A stretch of 62,192 nucleotides of DNA from Chloroflexota bacterium (GTDB taxonomy: Bacteria > Chloroflexota > Anaerolineae > Aggregatilineales > UBA2796). Where the stretch lies: contig JAJPHV010000034.1 in NCBI GenBank assembly GCA_021325095.1, forward strand, positions 1-62,192. Reading direction: 5' to 3'. The notes beneath the pieces are model-generated. The model saw nothing but the letters and a program-made list of their open reading frames with translations, ran no database searches and was not told the origin of the DNA. Made by a program: the position numbers and the translations under genes. How positions within the stretch are numbered: position 1 is the stretch's first letter; every line of letters begins with the position of its first letter. This document shows, piece by piece, positions 1 through 7,813 of this stretch.

Positions 1-2
1 AG

Positions 3-836
3 AACGCGCAGCTCGTGATGGTCGATCTCGCCAACGGCAGTGTCACGCCGATGCAGGCCGAGGCCAACCCCGATCAGGTCGCGTGGAGCGGCGACGGCAG
101 CACGATTGTGTACAGCACCGTGACCCCCGGACAGGTGATCAAGGGTGTGGCCTCCCCGGTCTGGCAGCAACTCTTGCGCAGCGACGCCCCACTCGACGCG
201 CAGACTTACACCGTCAGCCTATGGCGGGTGGCGGCGACGGGCGGGCCATCGACCCGGCTATTCCGGCAGCAGGGCTTTGCCATCGGCGTGATTGCGCCCG
301 CCCCCGACAGTTCCGGCGTGGCCTTCAGCTTCATCCCGTCGGACGCGGAACTGGTGCAGCAGGTCAACGGTGGTGCGCCGGCAGTCCAGGCGCGTAGTCT
401 TGCGCCCCGCCCGCAAATCTACTTTGTGAACTGGAATGGCGACTCGCAGTCCGGCCTGATCGCGCCCGCCCTGCGGTTCAGCGGACAACCCGCCTTCAGC
501 AGCGGCGAATTCACGGCCATTTCCGCAGGCGCGACCAGCGCGCCGGGTAACGTCAGCAACCCGAACGTGCCGCCGCCCAACCTGGTGATCGGCGGGCAGG
601 CCGTCGTCTCGACGACGGGCGGCGACACGCTCAACCTGCGCCGCGACCCCAGCCGCTCTGCCCCTGTGCTGCGCGTCCTGAAACAGGGCACGACGGTCAC
701 GATCCTGGCCGGGCCACAGAATACTGAGGGCTTTCGCTGGTGGCAGGTGCGCGCTAACGATGACAATAGTGTGGGCTGGGTGGTCGATCAGGTCACCGAT
801 CAGAGCGGCACGGTCAACACCCTGACGCCGCAGTAA
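3..836 (+). CDS. Secreted SH3b-domain protein, 5' truncated by window edge
   Basis: The reading frame is open to the first base, so the true start lies outside the window; a GTG at 15 and ATG at 18 sit in running sequence without a Shine-Dalgarno. The visible part resembles a beta-propeller or WD40-like region (for example the VAWSGDGSTIVYS stretch). A Pro-rich linker leads to a C-terminal SH3b domain of about 80 residues with the LNLRRDPS, GTTVTILAGP, WWQVRA and GWVVDQ blocks typical of bacterial SH3 folds. The architecture and the tail match the complete protein at 16715-18205, so the two are paralogues. An extracytoplasmic, wall- or matrix-associated role is inferred from the family. The gene ends before a hairpin at 871-910. 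Confidence 0.75.
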   Translation, partial: NAQLVMVDLANGSVTPMQAEANPDQVAWSGDGSTIVYSTVTPGQVIKGVASPVWQQLLRSDAPLDAQTYTVSLWRVAATGGPSTRLFRQQGFAIGVIAPAPDSSGVAFSFIPSDAELVQQVNGGAPAVQARSLAPRPQIYFVNWNGDSQSGLIAPALRFSGQPAFSSGEFTAISAGATSAPGNVSNPNVPPPNLVIGGQAVVSTTGGDTLNLRRDPSRSAPVLRVLKQGTTVTILAGPQNTEGFRWWQVRANDDNSVGWVVDQVTDQSGTVNTLTPQ

Positions 837-870
837 GACACCGGACTGAGCACCGGGGACTGAGCGAGGG

Positions 871-910
871 CCAGTATTGCAGCCGCATCTTAAGGTGGCT
901 GTAATACTGG
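871..910. terminator. Bidirectional hairpin between convergent genes
   Basis: A 14-nt arm (CCAGTATTGCAGCC, 871-884) faces GGCTGTAATACTGG (897-910) with one G-T wobble and a 12-nt loop. It lies between the end of the SH3b gene and the end of the convergent small gene at 940-1173. There is no long T run, so it may act as a weak terminator or an mRNA 3' stabiliser for both. Confidence 0.55.
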
Positions 911-939
911 TTATGCCCTGGTGGGCAAGCATTCACTGC

Positions 940-1173
940 TTACACCCCATCATCCAGGTTTGCCTCCGTCAGCAGATGTCCTCCGCACAAGGGACAAACT
1001 GGCTCGTGGGAAGCGATCAACCACTCAGGTTGGTCTGGCTCGGTAGCCACACTCCAGAGTTCGGGATTCCAGTCGCTTCTCTGAACAAACAGGGTCTCAA
1101 CTTCGCAGAATGGCGTGTTGCAGAAGCGCCTCTCCCATACACTCACTTCCGATGCGGTCAAATTTCCGTACAT
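940..1173 (-). CDS. Small CPxC-containing protein, unknown function
   Basis: This 77-residue protein has a C-terminal CPLCGGH motif, half of a zinc ribbon, and two further Cys residues (C18 and C23, in FCNTPFC) that could complete a metal site. A strong Shine-Dalgarno (GGAGGAG) lies 4 nt before the ATG at 1173, which is the main reason for calling it over the overlapping plus-strand frame. It is convergent with the preceding gene and shares the 871-910 hairpin. No family is recognised. A small Zn-binding or nucleic-acid-binding role is only a guess. Confidence 0.6.
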   Translation of the reverse strand: MYGNLTASEVSVWERRFCNTPFCEVETLFVQRSDWNPELWSVATEPDQPEWLIASHEPVCPLCGGHLLTEANLDDGV

Positions 1174-1675
1174 GACTCCTCCAGGCTCATGAGTGGCCGC
1201 TTACAGGTACGAGACGAGTTTGCCCTGACAAGCGGCGCTGACTGATCCATCACGGTTGTGCTCCCACCGGATGAATACCAACGTTTTCGGCTTCAAGGTA
1301 CACCGGCATTCAAGGAGCAGGTGTGAAGTGGTTTACACGTTACCAGATTTTTTCGAGTTTTCTGCGCTGTCGATCCTGGGTGAGCATTGCCTGACATCTT
1401 CGCACGGCAAAATTCGCCTTGCGTTGATTGCAGGGGGCGCTCAACCAGCCACGTATCATTTTCGTTACCCCCGGTGACATTTGTGTATCAAGCCCGGCCC
1501 CTCATTGCGGCTGTTTGGCTCTACCACAACAAAAACGCCCGTAGCGTACTTGATACCCCACCCCCAGGATCGCCTTGCAAGGGGTCGTCGATTCTGGCGA
1601 TTTATTGCATAATGCGACCCTCAAATCTTGATACCATCCGTTCGCTAGTTTCACAGCGCATTCACCGAGGGAAAG
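1174..1675. other. Non-coding region upstream of the pot operon
   Basis: No convincing gene was found. The stretch holds an inverted pair GTATCAAG (1485-1492) and CTTGATAC (1549-1556), plus a third direct copy of CTTGATACC at 1627-1635, 41 nt before the potA start. A CATAAT hexamer at 1608-1613 could be a -10 element, but no good -35 stands at the right distance. It probably carries the promoter and regulatory sites of the polyamine operon. Confidence 0.4.
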
Positions 1676-2824
1676 ATGACTTATGCTGTAGAACTTCTGA
1701 ACGTCACGAAGCGTTTTGATGGTTACACTGCCGTAGACAACGTTTCACTGCAAGTCCGGGATGGCGAGTTTTTCTCGCTGCTTGGGCCGAGCGGCTGCGG
1801 CAAAACCACCTCCCTGCGCATGATCGCCGGGTTCGAGATGCCGACCAGCGGCGAAATCCGGATCAAAGGGCAGGCTGTCGGTGATACCCCTCCTTATAAC
1901 CGCCCCGTCAACACTGTTTTCCAGAACTACGCGCTGTTCCCCCACATGAACGTAGCGCAAAACGTGGCTTTCGGGCTGGAAATGCGCGGCGTCTCGCGCA
2001 GTGAGACTCGACGGCGCGTGTGCGAAGCGCTGGAACTGGTGCGCATGGAAAAGTTCGCGGAGCGCCGCCCCCACCAGCTTTCCGGCGGGCAGCAGCAGCG
2101 AGTCGCGCTGGCCCGCGCGCTGGTCAACCGCCCGGCGGTGCTGCTGCTGGACGAACCGCTGGGCGCGCTCGATCTCAAGCTCCGCAAGCAGATGCAGCTT
2201 GAGCTGAAGCAGTTGCAGATGCAGGTTGGCATCACCTTCATTTACGTGACGCACGACCAGGAAGAAGCGCTCACCATGTCGGACAACATCGCCGTGATGA
2301 GCCAGGGCAAGGTGCTGCAATGCGCCACGCCCAAGCAGATTTACGAGAAACCCCAGACGCGCTACGTGGCCGACTTCATTGGCGAGACGAACTTCCTGCC
2401 CGGCAAGCTGACGGGGCTGAACGGCGTGGCCGAAGTACTGATCGACGGCCAGCTGCCGGTGCTGGCTGCGCCCGACGGGTGCCGCGCCCCCGTCGGCTCG
2501 GACATCACGCTGGCGATCCGCCCTGAAAAGATCAACCTGTTCTCGCTCACCCAGCCCTTCAAGAACGACCCGCGCATTGCCGCCAGTATGGGCGACGTGG
2601 AAAGCGCTCTGCGCCGCGAACCGCACAGCGTCGTTTTGAGGGCTGTCGTCCGCGATTCGATCTACATCGGGACGGATACACGATACGTCGTCCAGCTTAC
2701 CGATCAGTCGCAGTTGGTGGCGCGGATGCAGAACTACGGCCACCGCTACGATCAGCAGATTGACCGGGGCGAAGAAGTCCTGGTGCATTGGGTCGCTGAA
2801 AACGCCCGCGTGCTGCTGGATTGA
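1676..2824 (+). CDS. potA: Polyamine ABC transporter ATPase (PotA-like)
   Basis: Cytoplasmic ATPase that would energise spermidine/putrescine import with the three genes downstream. The 382 residues carry Walker [10 protein letters not shown] near residue 38, the Q-loop region [15 protein letters not shown], the signature [14 protein letters not shown], Walker [12 protein letters not shown] and the switch His in [11 protein letters not shown]-terminal TOBE-type region starts around residue 240 and gives the length usual for PotA. The ATG at 1676 follows a modest GAGGGAAAG ribosome site. It is the first gene of a tight operon with two permeases and a binding protein; the polyamine assignment rests mainly on the PotD-like partner. 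Confidence 0.9.
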   Translation: MTYAVELLNVTKRFDGYTAVDNVSLQVRDGEFFSLLGPSGCGKTTSLRMIAGFEMPTSGEIRIKGQAVGDTPPYNRPVNTVFQNYALFPHMNVAQNVAFGLEMRGVSRSETRRRVCEALELVRMEKFAERRPHQLSGGQQQRVALARALVNRPAVLLLDEPLGALDLKLRKQMQLELKQLQMQVGITFIYVTHDQEEALTMSDNIAVMSQGKVLQCATPKQIYEKPQTRYVADFIGETNFLPGKLTGLNGVAEVLIDGQLPVLAAPDGCRAPVGSDITLAIRPEKINLFSLTQPFKNDPRIAASMGDVESALRREPHSVVLRAVVRDSIYIGTDTRYVVQLTDQSQLVARMQNYGHRYDQQIDRGEEVLVHWVAENARVLLD

Positions 2825-2838
2825 TAGGACGCAGCGGT

Positions 2839-4128
2839 ATGTCGGCCATTACGGGAGCTGCGGCGGACGCCGTTGCTGATTTTGATCTCCGCCCGGTGCG
2901 CGCCTACCGGTTGCGCTTTGACCGTGTGGCGGGCTGGCTTTTCCTCGCCAGCGCCCTGCTCTGGATCGGGCTGCTGGGCGGGCTGCTGGCGCGGCCCGAC
3001 ATGCCCGAACCACTGCCAGTCATCCAGACGCTTGCAGCGCTTGGCAGCCAGACCTGGCCCGCACTGGTCGCCGCCGGGCTGCTGGCGCTGGCCGTCCTGG
3101 ACGTGGCAGTCGGCGCGGCCTTGCTGCGCGGTCACCGGCTGGCGCATGTCTCGGCGCGTGCCCGCGCATTGATCGGGCTGGCTCTGTGTGCCTTCTATTT
3201 CGCTGCCGTCCGCGATTTTCCCGGTGCGTTCGCGTTTGCGGCCATGCAGGGCCTGATCCTGGTCTTGTTATCTCGCAGCACCGGGATCATCATGCTGTAT
3301 CCGAGCATGGTCTGGCTGGTGGTGTTCTTCCTTGTGCCGCTGGTCAGCGTGGTCGCCTTCAGCCTGGGGCGCGGCAGCACGCTCGGCGCGGTTGACATGA
3401 GCGTGCTGACCCTGGAAAACTACCAGCGCATCGTCTCGCCCGTCGGCATCAGCGGGTTGGTCTACCTCAACATCATCGTGCGCACGGTCTGGTTCTCGCT
3501 GGTCGCCACCATCCTGTGTATGCTGATCGGCTACCCGTTTGCCTTCTGGATGGCCCGCCAGCCGGAGCGCGTGCGCAATGCGCTGCTGCTGCTGGTCATG
3601 GTTCCCTTCTGGACAAGCATCCTGGTCCGCACCTACGCCTGGCTGATCATCCTGCGCAAGGACGGTCTGGTCAACAACCTGCTGATCGACATCCTGCACC
3701 TGATCGACAAGCCGCTGGAAATGACCAACACGCCGGGCGCGCTGCTGCTGGGCATGGTCTACGATTACCTGCCGTTCGCCATCCTGCCGCTGTATTCGTC
3801 CATCGAGCGGCTGGATTGGTCGCTGGTGGAGGCCGCCAGCGACCTGTACGCCAACGGACGGCAAACGTTTCTGCGCGTGATCCTGCCGCTGACCACACCG
3901 GGCATCGTGGCCGGGTCGATCCTGGTCTTTATTCCCTCCATCGGCACTTATGTGGTGTCCAACGTCCTGGGCGGCGGCAAGGTGTTTCTGATCGGCAACC
4001 TGCTCGAACAGCAGTTTATCGGCACGACGGGCGACAGGGCCTTTGGCGCAGCCATTGGCTTCATCCTGGCTGCGCTGATGCTGGTGGCGACGGTCATCTA
4101 TTTCCGGCTGGGGGTACGCAACCGATGA
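2839..4128 (+). CDS. potB: Polyamine ABC transporter permease (PotB-like) with extra N-terminal membrane segments
   Basis: Inner-membrane permease of 429 residues. The C-terminal two-thirds match the PotB/PotH fold, with an EAA loop around LVEAASDLYANGRQTFLRVILPLTTPGIVAG. Ahead of the usual first helix (MLYPSMVWLVVFFLVPL) lies an extension of about 150 residues with three or four hydrophobic segments, absent from ordinary PotB (about 275-310 residues). The start is taken at ATG 2839; an in-frame TTG at 2821 overlaps the potA stop and is possible. Its stop overlaps the potC start (ATGA). The extension could be a fused membrane module of unknown role. Confidence 0.88.
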   Translation: MSAITGAAADAVADFDLRPVRAYRLRFDRVAGWLFLASALLWIGLLGGLLARPDMPEPLPVIQTLAALGSQTWPALVAAGLLALAVLDVAVGAALLRGHRLAHVSARARALIGLALCAFYFAAVRDFPGAFAFAAMQGLILVLLSRSTGIIMLYPSMVWLVVFFLVPLVSVVAFSLGRGSTLGAVDMSVLTLENYQRIVSPVGISGLVYLNIIVRTVWFSLVATILCMLIGYPFAFWMARQPERVRNALLLLVMVPFWTSILVRTYAWLIILRKDGLVNNLLIDILHLIDKPLEMTNTPGALLLGMVYDYLPFAILPLYSSIERLDWSLVEAASDLYANGRQTFLRVILPLTTPGIVAGSILVFIPSIGTYVVSNVLGGGKVFLIGNLLEQQFIGTTGDRAFGAAIGFILAALMLVATVIYFRLGVRNR

Positions 4129-4952
4129 ACCGCTCAGGCACACGACGCTGGGCGCCGGGCCGGATCAGCCTGACGACGGTGGGCGCGCTGGTCTTCCTGT
4201 TTCTGTACCTGCCGATCCTGATCGTGATCCTGTTCTCGTTCAACAGCGGCTCCAAGATCGGCCAGTGGGAAGGGTTCGGGCTGCGCTGGTACGCCGAACT
4301 CTTCGAGGATCGGCAGATGGGAAAGGCGCTCGAAGTGACGCTCTGGGTGTCCACCCTGTCGATGATCATCACGACGGTGTTGGGCACGGCGGCGGCCCTG
4401 GCGATGGAGCGCTTCCACTTCCCCGGCAAGCTGACCTTTGACGCGGTGCTGTACCTGCCGGTGATCATCCCCGACATTGTGATGGCGATCTCGCTGCTGC
4501 TGTTTTTTACCTCGGTGAACCTGCACCTGAATCGTTACACGGTGCTGATCGGGCACGTGGCGTTCAATATTTCCTACGTGGTGGTGGTGGTGCGCGCCCG
4601 GCTCGCCAGTATGGACCCGCGTTTGGAAGAAGCCGCCGCCGATCTCTACGCCCGGCCCTGGCAGACCTTCCGCCGGGTGACGCTCCCGCAGTTAATGCCG
4701 GGCATCCTGAGCGGGGCATTGTTGGCCTTTACGCTGTCGTTCGACGAGTTTGTGATCACGTCCTTCATCAACGGGCAGGGCGATACGACGGTCCCGGTCA
4801 AGATTTATTCGATGCTGCGCTTCGGCCTCAAGCCAGAGATCAACGCCATTGCGACGCTGGTGCTGCTCACGTCCAGCGCGCTGGTGATCGTCTCGCTGCT
4901 CTTGCAGAGGAATTCGCCCAGGGCGGGCGGATCGCTGGTCACGGGTCTGTGA
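4125..4952 (+). CDS. potC: Polyamine ABC transporter permease (PotC-like)
   Basis: A 275-residue inner-membrane permease. The ATG at 4125 overlaps the potB stop by 4 nt, implying translational coupling; the frame is open far upstream but that part is only the potB region read in another frame. About six hydrophobic segments are seen, beginning with LTTVGALVFLFLYLPILIVILFSF. The EAA loop is EEAAADLYARPWQTFRRVTLPQLMPGI, followed by the PotC/PotI-type stretch LSFDEFVITSF. It should pair with PotB to form the translocation path. Confidence is high from order, size and motifs. Confidence 0.92.
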   Translation: MNRSGTRRWAPGRISLTTVGALVFLFLYLPILIVILFSFNSGSKIGQWEGFGLRWYAELFEDRQMGKALEVTLWVSTLSMIITTVLGTAAALAMERFHFPGKLTFDAVLYLPVIIPDIVMAISLLLFFTSVNLHLNRYTVLIGHVAFNISYVVVVVRARLASMDPRLEEAAADLYARPWQTFRRVTLPQLMPGILSGALLAFTLSFDEFVITSFINGQGDTTVPVKIYSMLRFGLKPEINAIATLVLLTSSALVIVSLLLQRNSPRAGGSLVTGL

Positions 4953-4969
4953 AGCCATAGGAGGTAAGG

Positions 4970-6079
4970 ATGAGGAAGAGTTCGTTGAGGATGGCCGTGC
5001 TGGTGGCGGCCATGATCGTGATGCTGGTGCTGCCGCGCGCCGGTGGAACGCTGGTGACGAACGCACAGGAACCGGCGCTGGATAAAGAACTGAACGTTTA
5101 TAACTGGGCCGATTATATTGACGAAGACGTGCTCAAGGAGTACGAAGCGACTTACCACGTCAAGATCAACTACGACAACTTTGCCTCCAACGAAGAACTG
5201 CTGACCAAGCTGCAAGCGGGGGCCAGCGGCTACGATGTGATCTTCCCCTCGGACTATATGGTCGCCCAGATGATCGATCTCAAGCTGCTGGCAAAGATCG
5301 ACAAGAAGGCGCTGCCCAACCTGGCGAACATCGACCCCTACAACCTGAATCCCTGGTACGACCCGGATAACCAGTACTGCGTGCCGTACATGTGGGGCGT
5401 GACGGGCATCGGCTATCTGGCCTCGCTCGAAAAAGCGCCGACGGGCTGGGGCGCGCTCTTTGACCCCGAACAGGCCAGGTACTACAGTGAGCATGGCGGG
5501 ATCAATATCCTGGACGACGAGCGCGAGGTGTTTTCAGCCCTGTTGAAGTACCTGGGCTACTCCGTCAACGACACTGATCCGAAGCACCTGGCGCAGGCCC
5601 GCGACACCATTGTCAAGGTGCTGCCGTTGTTCCATTCCTTCAACAGCACCGATTACCAGACGACGCTGCTCATCCCGAAGGAAGTCAGCATCTCCCATGC
5701 CTGGATCGGCGACGTGATGAAGGCCAATATGTCTACGGCGACAAAGGACAACCCGAACGGCGATTGGAAATTCATCGTGCCGAAGGAGGGCGCCATCCGC
5801 TTCCAGGACAATATGTGCATCACCGCGACCAGCAAGCGCCTGGCGACGGCGGAACATTTCATCAACTTCCTGATGGATGCCAAGAACGCGGCGCGCATCA
5901 GCAATACGACGGGCTATCCAAGCGCGAACAAGGCGGCACGCGAGTTTATCAAGCCCGAAATCCTGAACGTCATTCCGCCTGCCGAGGTGCTGGAAAAGCT
6001 GGAATGGATTCGCCCGCTGGACGACGATACCTCGAAGCTCTACGACCAGACCTGGACGGAGATTCGCGCCACGCAGTAA
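4970..6079 (+). CDS. potD: Spermidine/putrescine-binding protein (PotD-like)
   Basis: An extracytoplasmic solute-binding protein of 369 residues that delivers polyamine to the PotBC permeases. The N-terminus is a signal peptide (basic start, hydrophobic core to about residue 25, likely cleavage after TNA) with no lipobox Cys, so anchoring is unclear. The mature part opens with LNVYNWADYIDEDVLKEYE, the hallmark of the PotD/PotF family, and has the conserved YDVIFPSDYMV stretch with acidic and aromatic residues that hold the amines. A strong AGGAGGT site precedes ATG 4970. It closes the operon; a palindromic repeat follows at once. Confidence 0.93.
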   Translation: MRKSSLRMAVLVAAMIVMLVLPRAGGTLVTNAQEPALDKELNVYNWADYIDEDVLKEYEATYHVKINYDNFASNEELLTKLQAGASGYDVIFPSDYMVAQMIDLKLLAKIDKKALPNLANIDPYNLNPWYDPDNQYCVPYMWGVTGIGYLASLEKAPTGWGALFDPEQARYYSEHGGINILDDEREVFSALLKYLGYSVNDTDPKHLAQARDTIVKVLPLFHSFNSTDYQTTLLIPKEVSISHAWIGDVMKANMSTATKDNPNGDWKFIVPKEGAIRFQDNMCITATSKRLATAEHFINFLMDAKNAARISNTTGYPSANKAAREFIKPEILNVIPPAEVLEKLEWIRPLDDDTSKLYDQTWTEIRATQ

Positions 6080-6085
6080 GCCGTT

Positions 6086-6118
6086 GACCTCACCCCCTCT
6101 CCGCAAGCAGAGAGGGGG
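6086..6118. repeat. CCTCACCCC-type palindromic repeat, short copy
   Basis: CCTCACCCCCTCTC reads into a hairpin with stem CCCCCTCTC (6093-6101) and GAGAGGGGG (6110-6118). It sits 7 nt after potD and can serve as its terminator. It belongs to a family also seen near 14131, 14814, 22153, 31248 and 47902. Confidence 0.7.
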
Positions 6119-6198
6119 AATTTCGGACGCCCGGTGCACCTCGCATCGGGCGTTTTAATTTCTGCTTAAACCGGTGGGCAGGGTGACTTAACAAACCT

Positions 6199-6789
6199 GT
6201 GCAAGATTCAGTACTGTTGACCGATGCACCCGAACCGATTGAGGCGGATAATGACCCTGTTGGTGAAATAACGGCGTTAAGGAGCCAATGTGTCGTCGTG
6301 AGTTATGCAAAGTTGACTATCGGACCGCGTAAACGGATCGCCCTCGTAGCGCATGATAACAAGAAGCGAGACCTGTTGGAGTGGGCACGCTATAACCGTC
6401 TGCTCCTCGCTCAACACGAGTTGTATGCCACCGGTACAACCGGGAAATTGATCGAGGAAGAACTCGGCCTGACAATCACGAAACTGCGCAGCGGGCCGCT
6501 CGGCGGCGATCAGCAGATCGGTGCAAAAGTGACCGAGGGTGACATCGATTTTCTGATCTTCTTCTGGGACCCGCTCGAACCGCAGCCACACGACACGGAT
6601 GTGAAGGCGCTGCTGCGAATCGCAGTGGTTTGGAACATCCCGGTGGCCTGTAACCGGGCCTCTGCTGATTTCATGATTGCGTCGGCGTTGATGGGCGAAG
6701 AGTATCAACGGCTCGTCCCTGACTATTCTGCTCAATCGTGGGACAACGACGACGTGCCTATGCTCGCCGCTGCAGAGGACTATCGATAG
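6199..6789 (+). CDS. mgsA: Methylglyoxal synthase
   Basis: Cytoplasmic lyase converting dihydroxyacetone phosphate to methylglyoxal and phosphate, a bypass of lower glycolysis. The core from [10 protein letters not shown] to about residue 175 follows E. coli MgsA closely: ATGTTG phosphate loop, SGPLGGDQQ with the catalytic Asp, FFWDPL, and [11 protein letters not shown] with the active-site His. The given start is GTG 6199, which adds about 40 residues not found in E. coli (152 aa). An in-frame GTG at 6298, 13 nt after an AAGGAG, would give 163 aa and may be the real start. The last 32 nt overlap the convergent methyltransferase gene. Confidence 0.9.
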   Translation: MQDSVLLTDAPEPIEADNDPVGEITALRSQCVVVSYAKLTIGPRKRIALVAHDNKKRDLLEWARYNRLLLAQHELYATGTTGKLIEEELGLTITKLRSGPLGGDQQIGAKVTEGDIDFLIFFWDPLEPQPHDTDVKALLRIAVVWNIPVACNRASADFMIASALMGEEYQRLVPDYSAQSWDNDDVPMLAAAEDYR

Positions 6790-7651
6790 CGGCCAGCCTG
6801 AAGTTCGCGTACTCGATCACGCCGTCTGCCGCGATGGGCACGCGGGCTGCACATTCTGCACATGTCAAACCCGTCGAGTCGCTGCGCTGCATGGCCCGTT
6901 GGCCGCAGTGCGGGCAGCGCAGCACCGCTTCCAGCCCATGATCGGGCGCGGGGGTTGCCTCGCCCGGCTTGAAGGCCCATACCTGGTCATAGTCTACCTG
7001 CCAGATGTTGGCAAGCACGGAATTCAACCCGAAATCGACTCGCAGCTTTTCAACCAGGGCCTCGCGGGGCTGCGTTTTGCCGGGCATCAGCCGCGCCTCC
7101 AATCCCTTACGATTCGTGATCAGGATCAGCGCGCCGGGGCGTGCCACACGGATCAGTTCCGCGATCACGGCGTCCGGGTCGGGCATGAATTCCAGGGCTT
7201 CCAGGCAGGTCACGGCGTCAAAGGTGTTGTCGTCGAAGGGCAATGCCTGGGCGGGCTGGTAGATCAACTGGACACGGTGGCCGAGCGGGGCGATCTTCTC
7301 GGCGGCGACGGCCAGCATCCGACGGCTGTAGTCCAGACCGATCACGTAGCCATTGAAGGCGGGCTGGCCGAACAGCGCCAGCGGCAGGCGAGCCGTCCCT
7401 GTCGCTACGTCCAGCACCATCGGCGCGGGAATATCCAGCAGCGCGCGCAGGATGGGCCGCCCCAGCGTGGCCGCTTCCATCGCGCTGTCGTAGCGCTTGA
7501 TTTTGTCGTAGCGGCGGGCGTACACGTCGTACAGCCAGACCACGACGCGCCGCCCCAGGTACACGCCCTCGGTGGTGATGAGCAGCCACCACAAGATCAT
7601 TCCGACGACGAACACCACGATGACCAGCAGGGCGAGGGTTTCAAGCACCAT
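6758..7651 (-). CDS. Membrane-anchored SAM methyltransferase with C-terminal zinc ribbon
   Basis: 297 residues in three parts: an N-terminal transmembrane helix (about residues 5-27), a class I methyltransferase domain with motif [14 protein letters not shown], a GLDYS acidic motif II and the [18 protein letters not shown] region of the Methyltransf_11 group, and a C-terminal ribbon with CPHCG and CAEC pairs. The Cys pairs would bind zinc. The substrate is unknown; quinone, lipid and small-molecule methyltransferases share the core, and the anchor suggests a membrane substrate. The start is ATG 7651. It is convergent with and overlaps the methylglyoxal synthase gene. Confidence 0.8.
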   Translation of the reverse strand: MVLETLALLVIVVFVVGMILWWLLITTEGVYLGRRVVVWLYDVYARRYDKIKRYDSAMEAATLGRPILRALLDIPAPMVLDVATGTARLPLALFGQPAFNGYVIGLDYSRRMLAVAAEKIAPLGHRVQLIYQPAQALPFDDNTFDAVTCLEALEFMPDPDAVIAELIRVARPGALILITNRKGLEARLMPGKTQPREALVEKLRVDFGLNSVLANIWQVDYDQVWAFKPGEATPAPDHGLEAVLRCPHCGQRAMQRSDSTGLTCAECAARVPIAADGVIEYANFRLAAIDSPLQRRA

Positions 7652-7721
7652 ATGAATTAAAGAGTCAATGTTTGATTATGAAAGAAAGGCTTATCAAATT
7701 GGATTTTCACAAAAAATTAGT

Positions 7722-7750
7722 TTGACACAGAATTAACTCATGATTATCTT
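7722..7750 (+). promoter_or_regulatory. Sigma-70-type promoter for the NERD-helicase gene
   Basis: TTGACA (7722-7727), a 17-nt spacer and TATCTT (7745-7750) lie in an AT-rich 160-nt gap between divergent genes. The start codon at 7814 is about 55 nt beyond the predicted transcription start. This indicates that the helicase gene is a single-gene transcription unit. Confidence 0.65.
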
Positions 7751-7813
7751 ACAAATACATGGTTCTCGTTGGCTGAATGATCCCCATTAGCCGCCTACTT
7801 TGGATACAGCTTC

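Noticed and set aside
877..1245. Plus-strand 122-codon frame overlapping the small CPxC gene
   Set aside because: It lacks a ribosome site and family resemblance, while the minus-strand frame has a strong GGAGGAG and a zinc-like motif.
1174..1675. tRNA or small RNA gene before potA
   Set aside because: No cloverleaf or terminator-tailed structure could be folded by eye.
3516..4124. Upstream extension of the potC frame through potB
   Set aside because: That sequence is only potB read in another frame; the ATG at 4125 overlaps the potB stop and starts at the family N-terminus.
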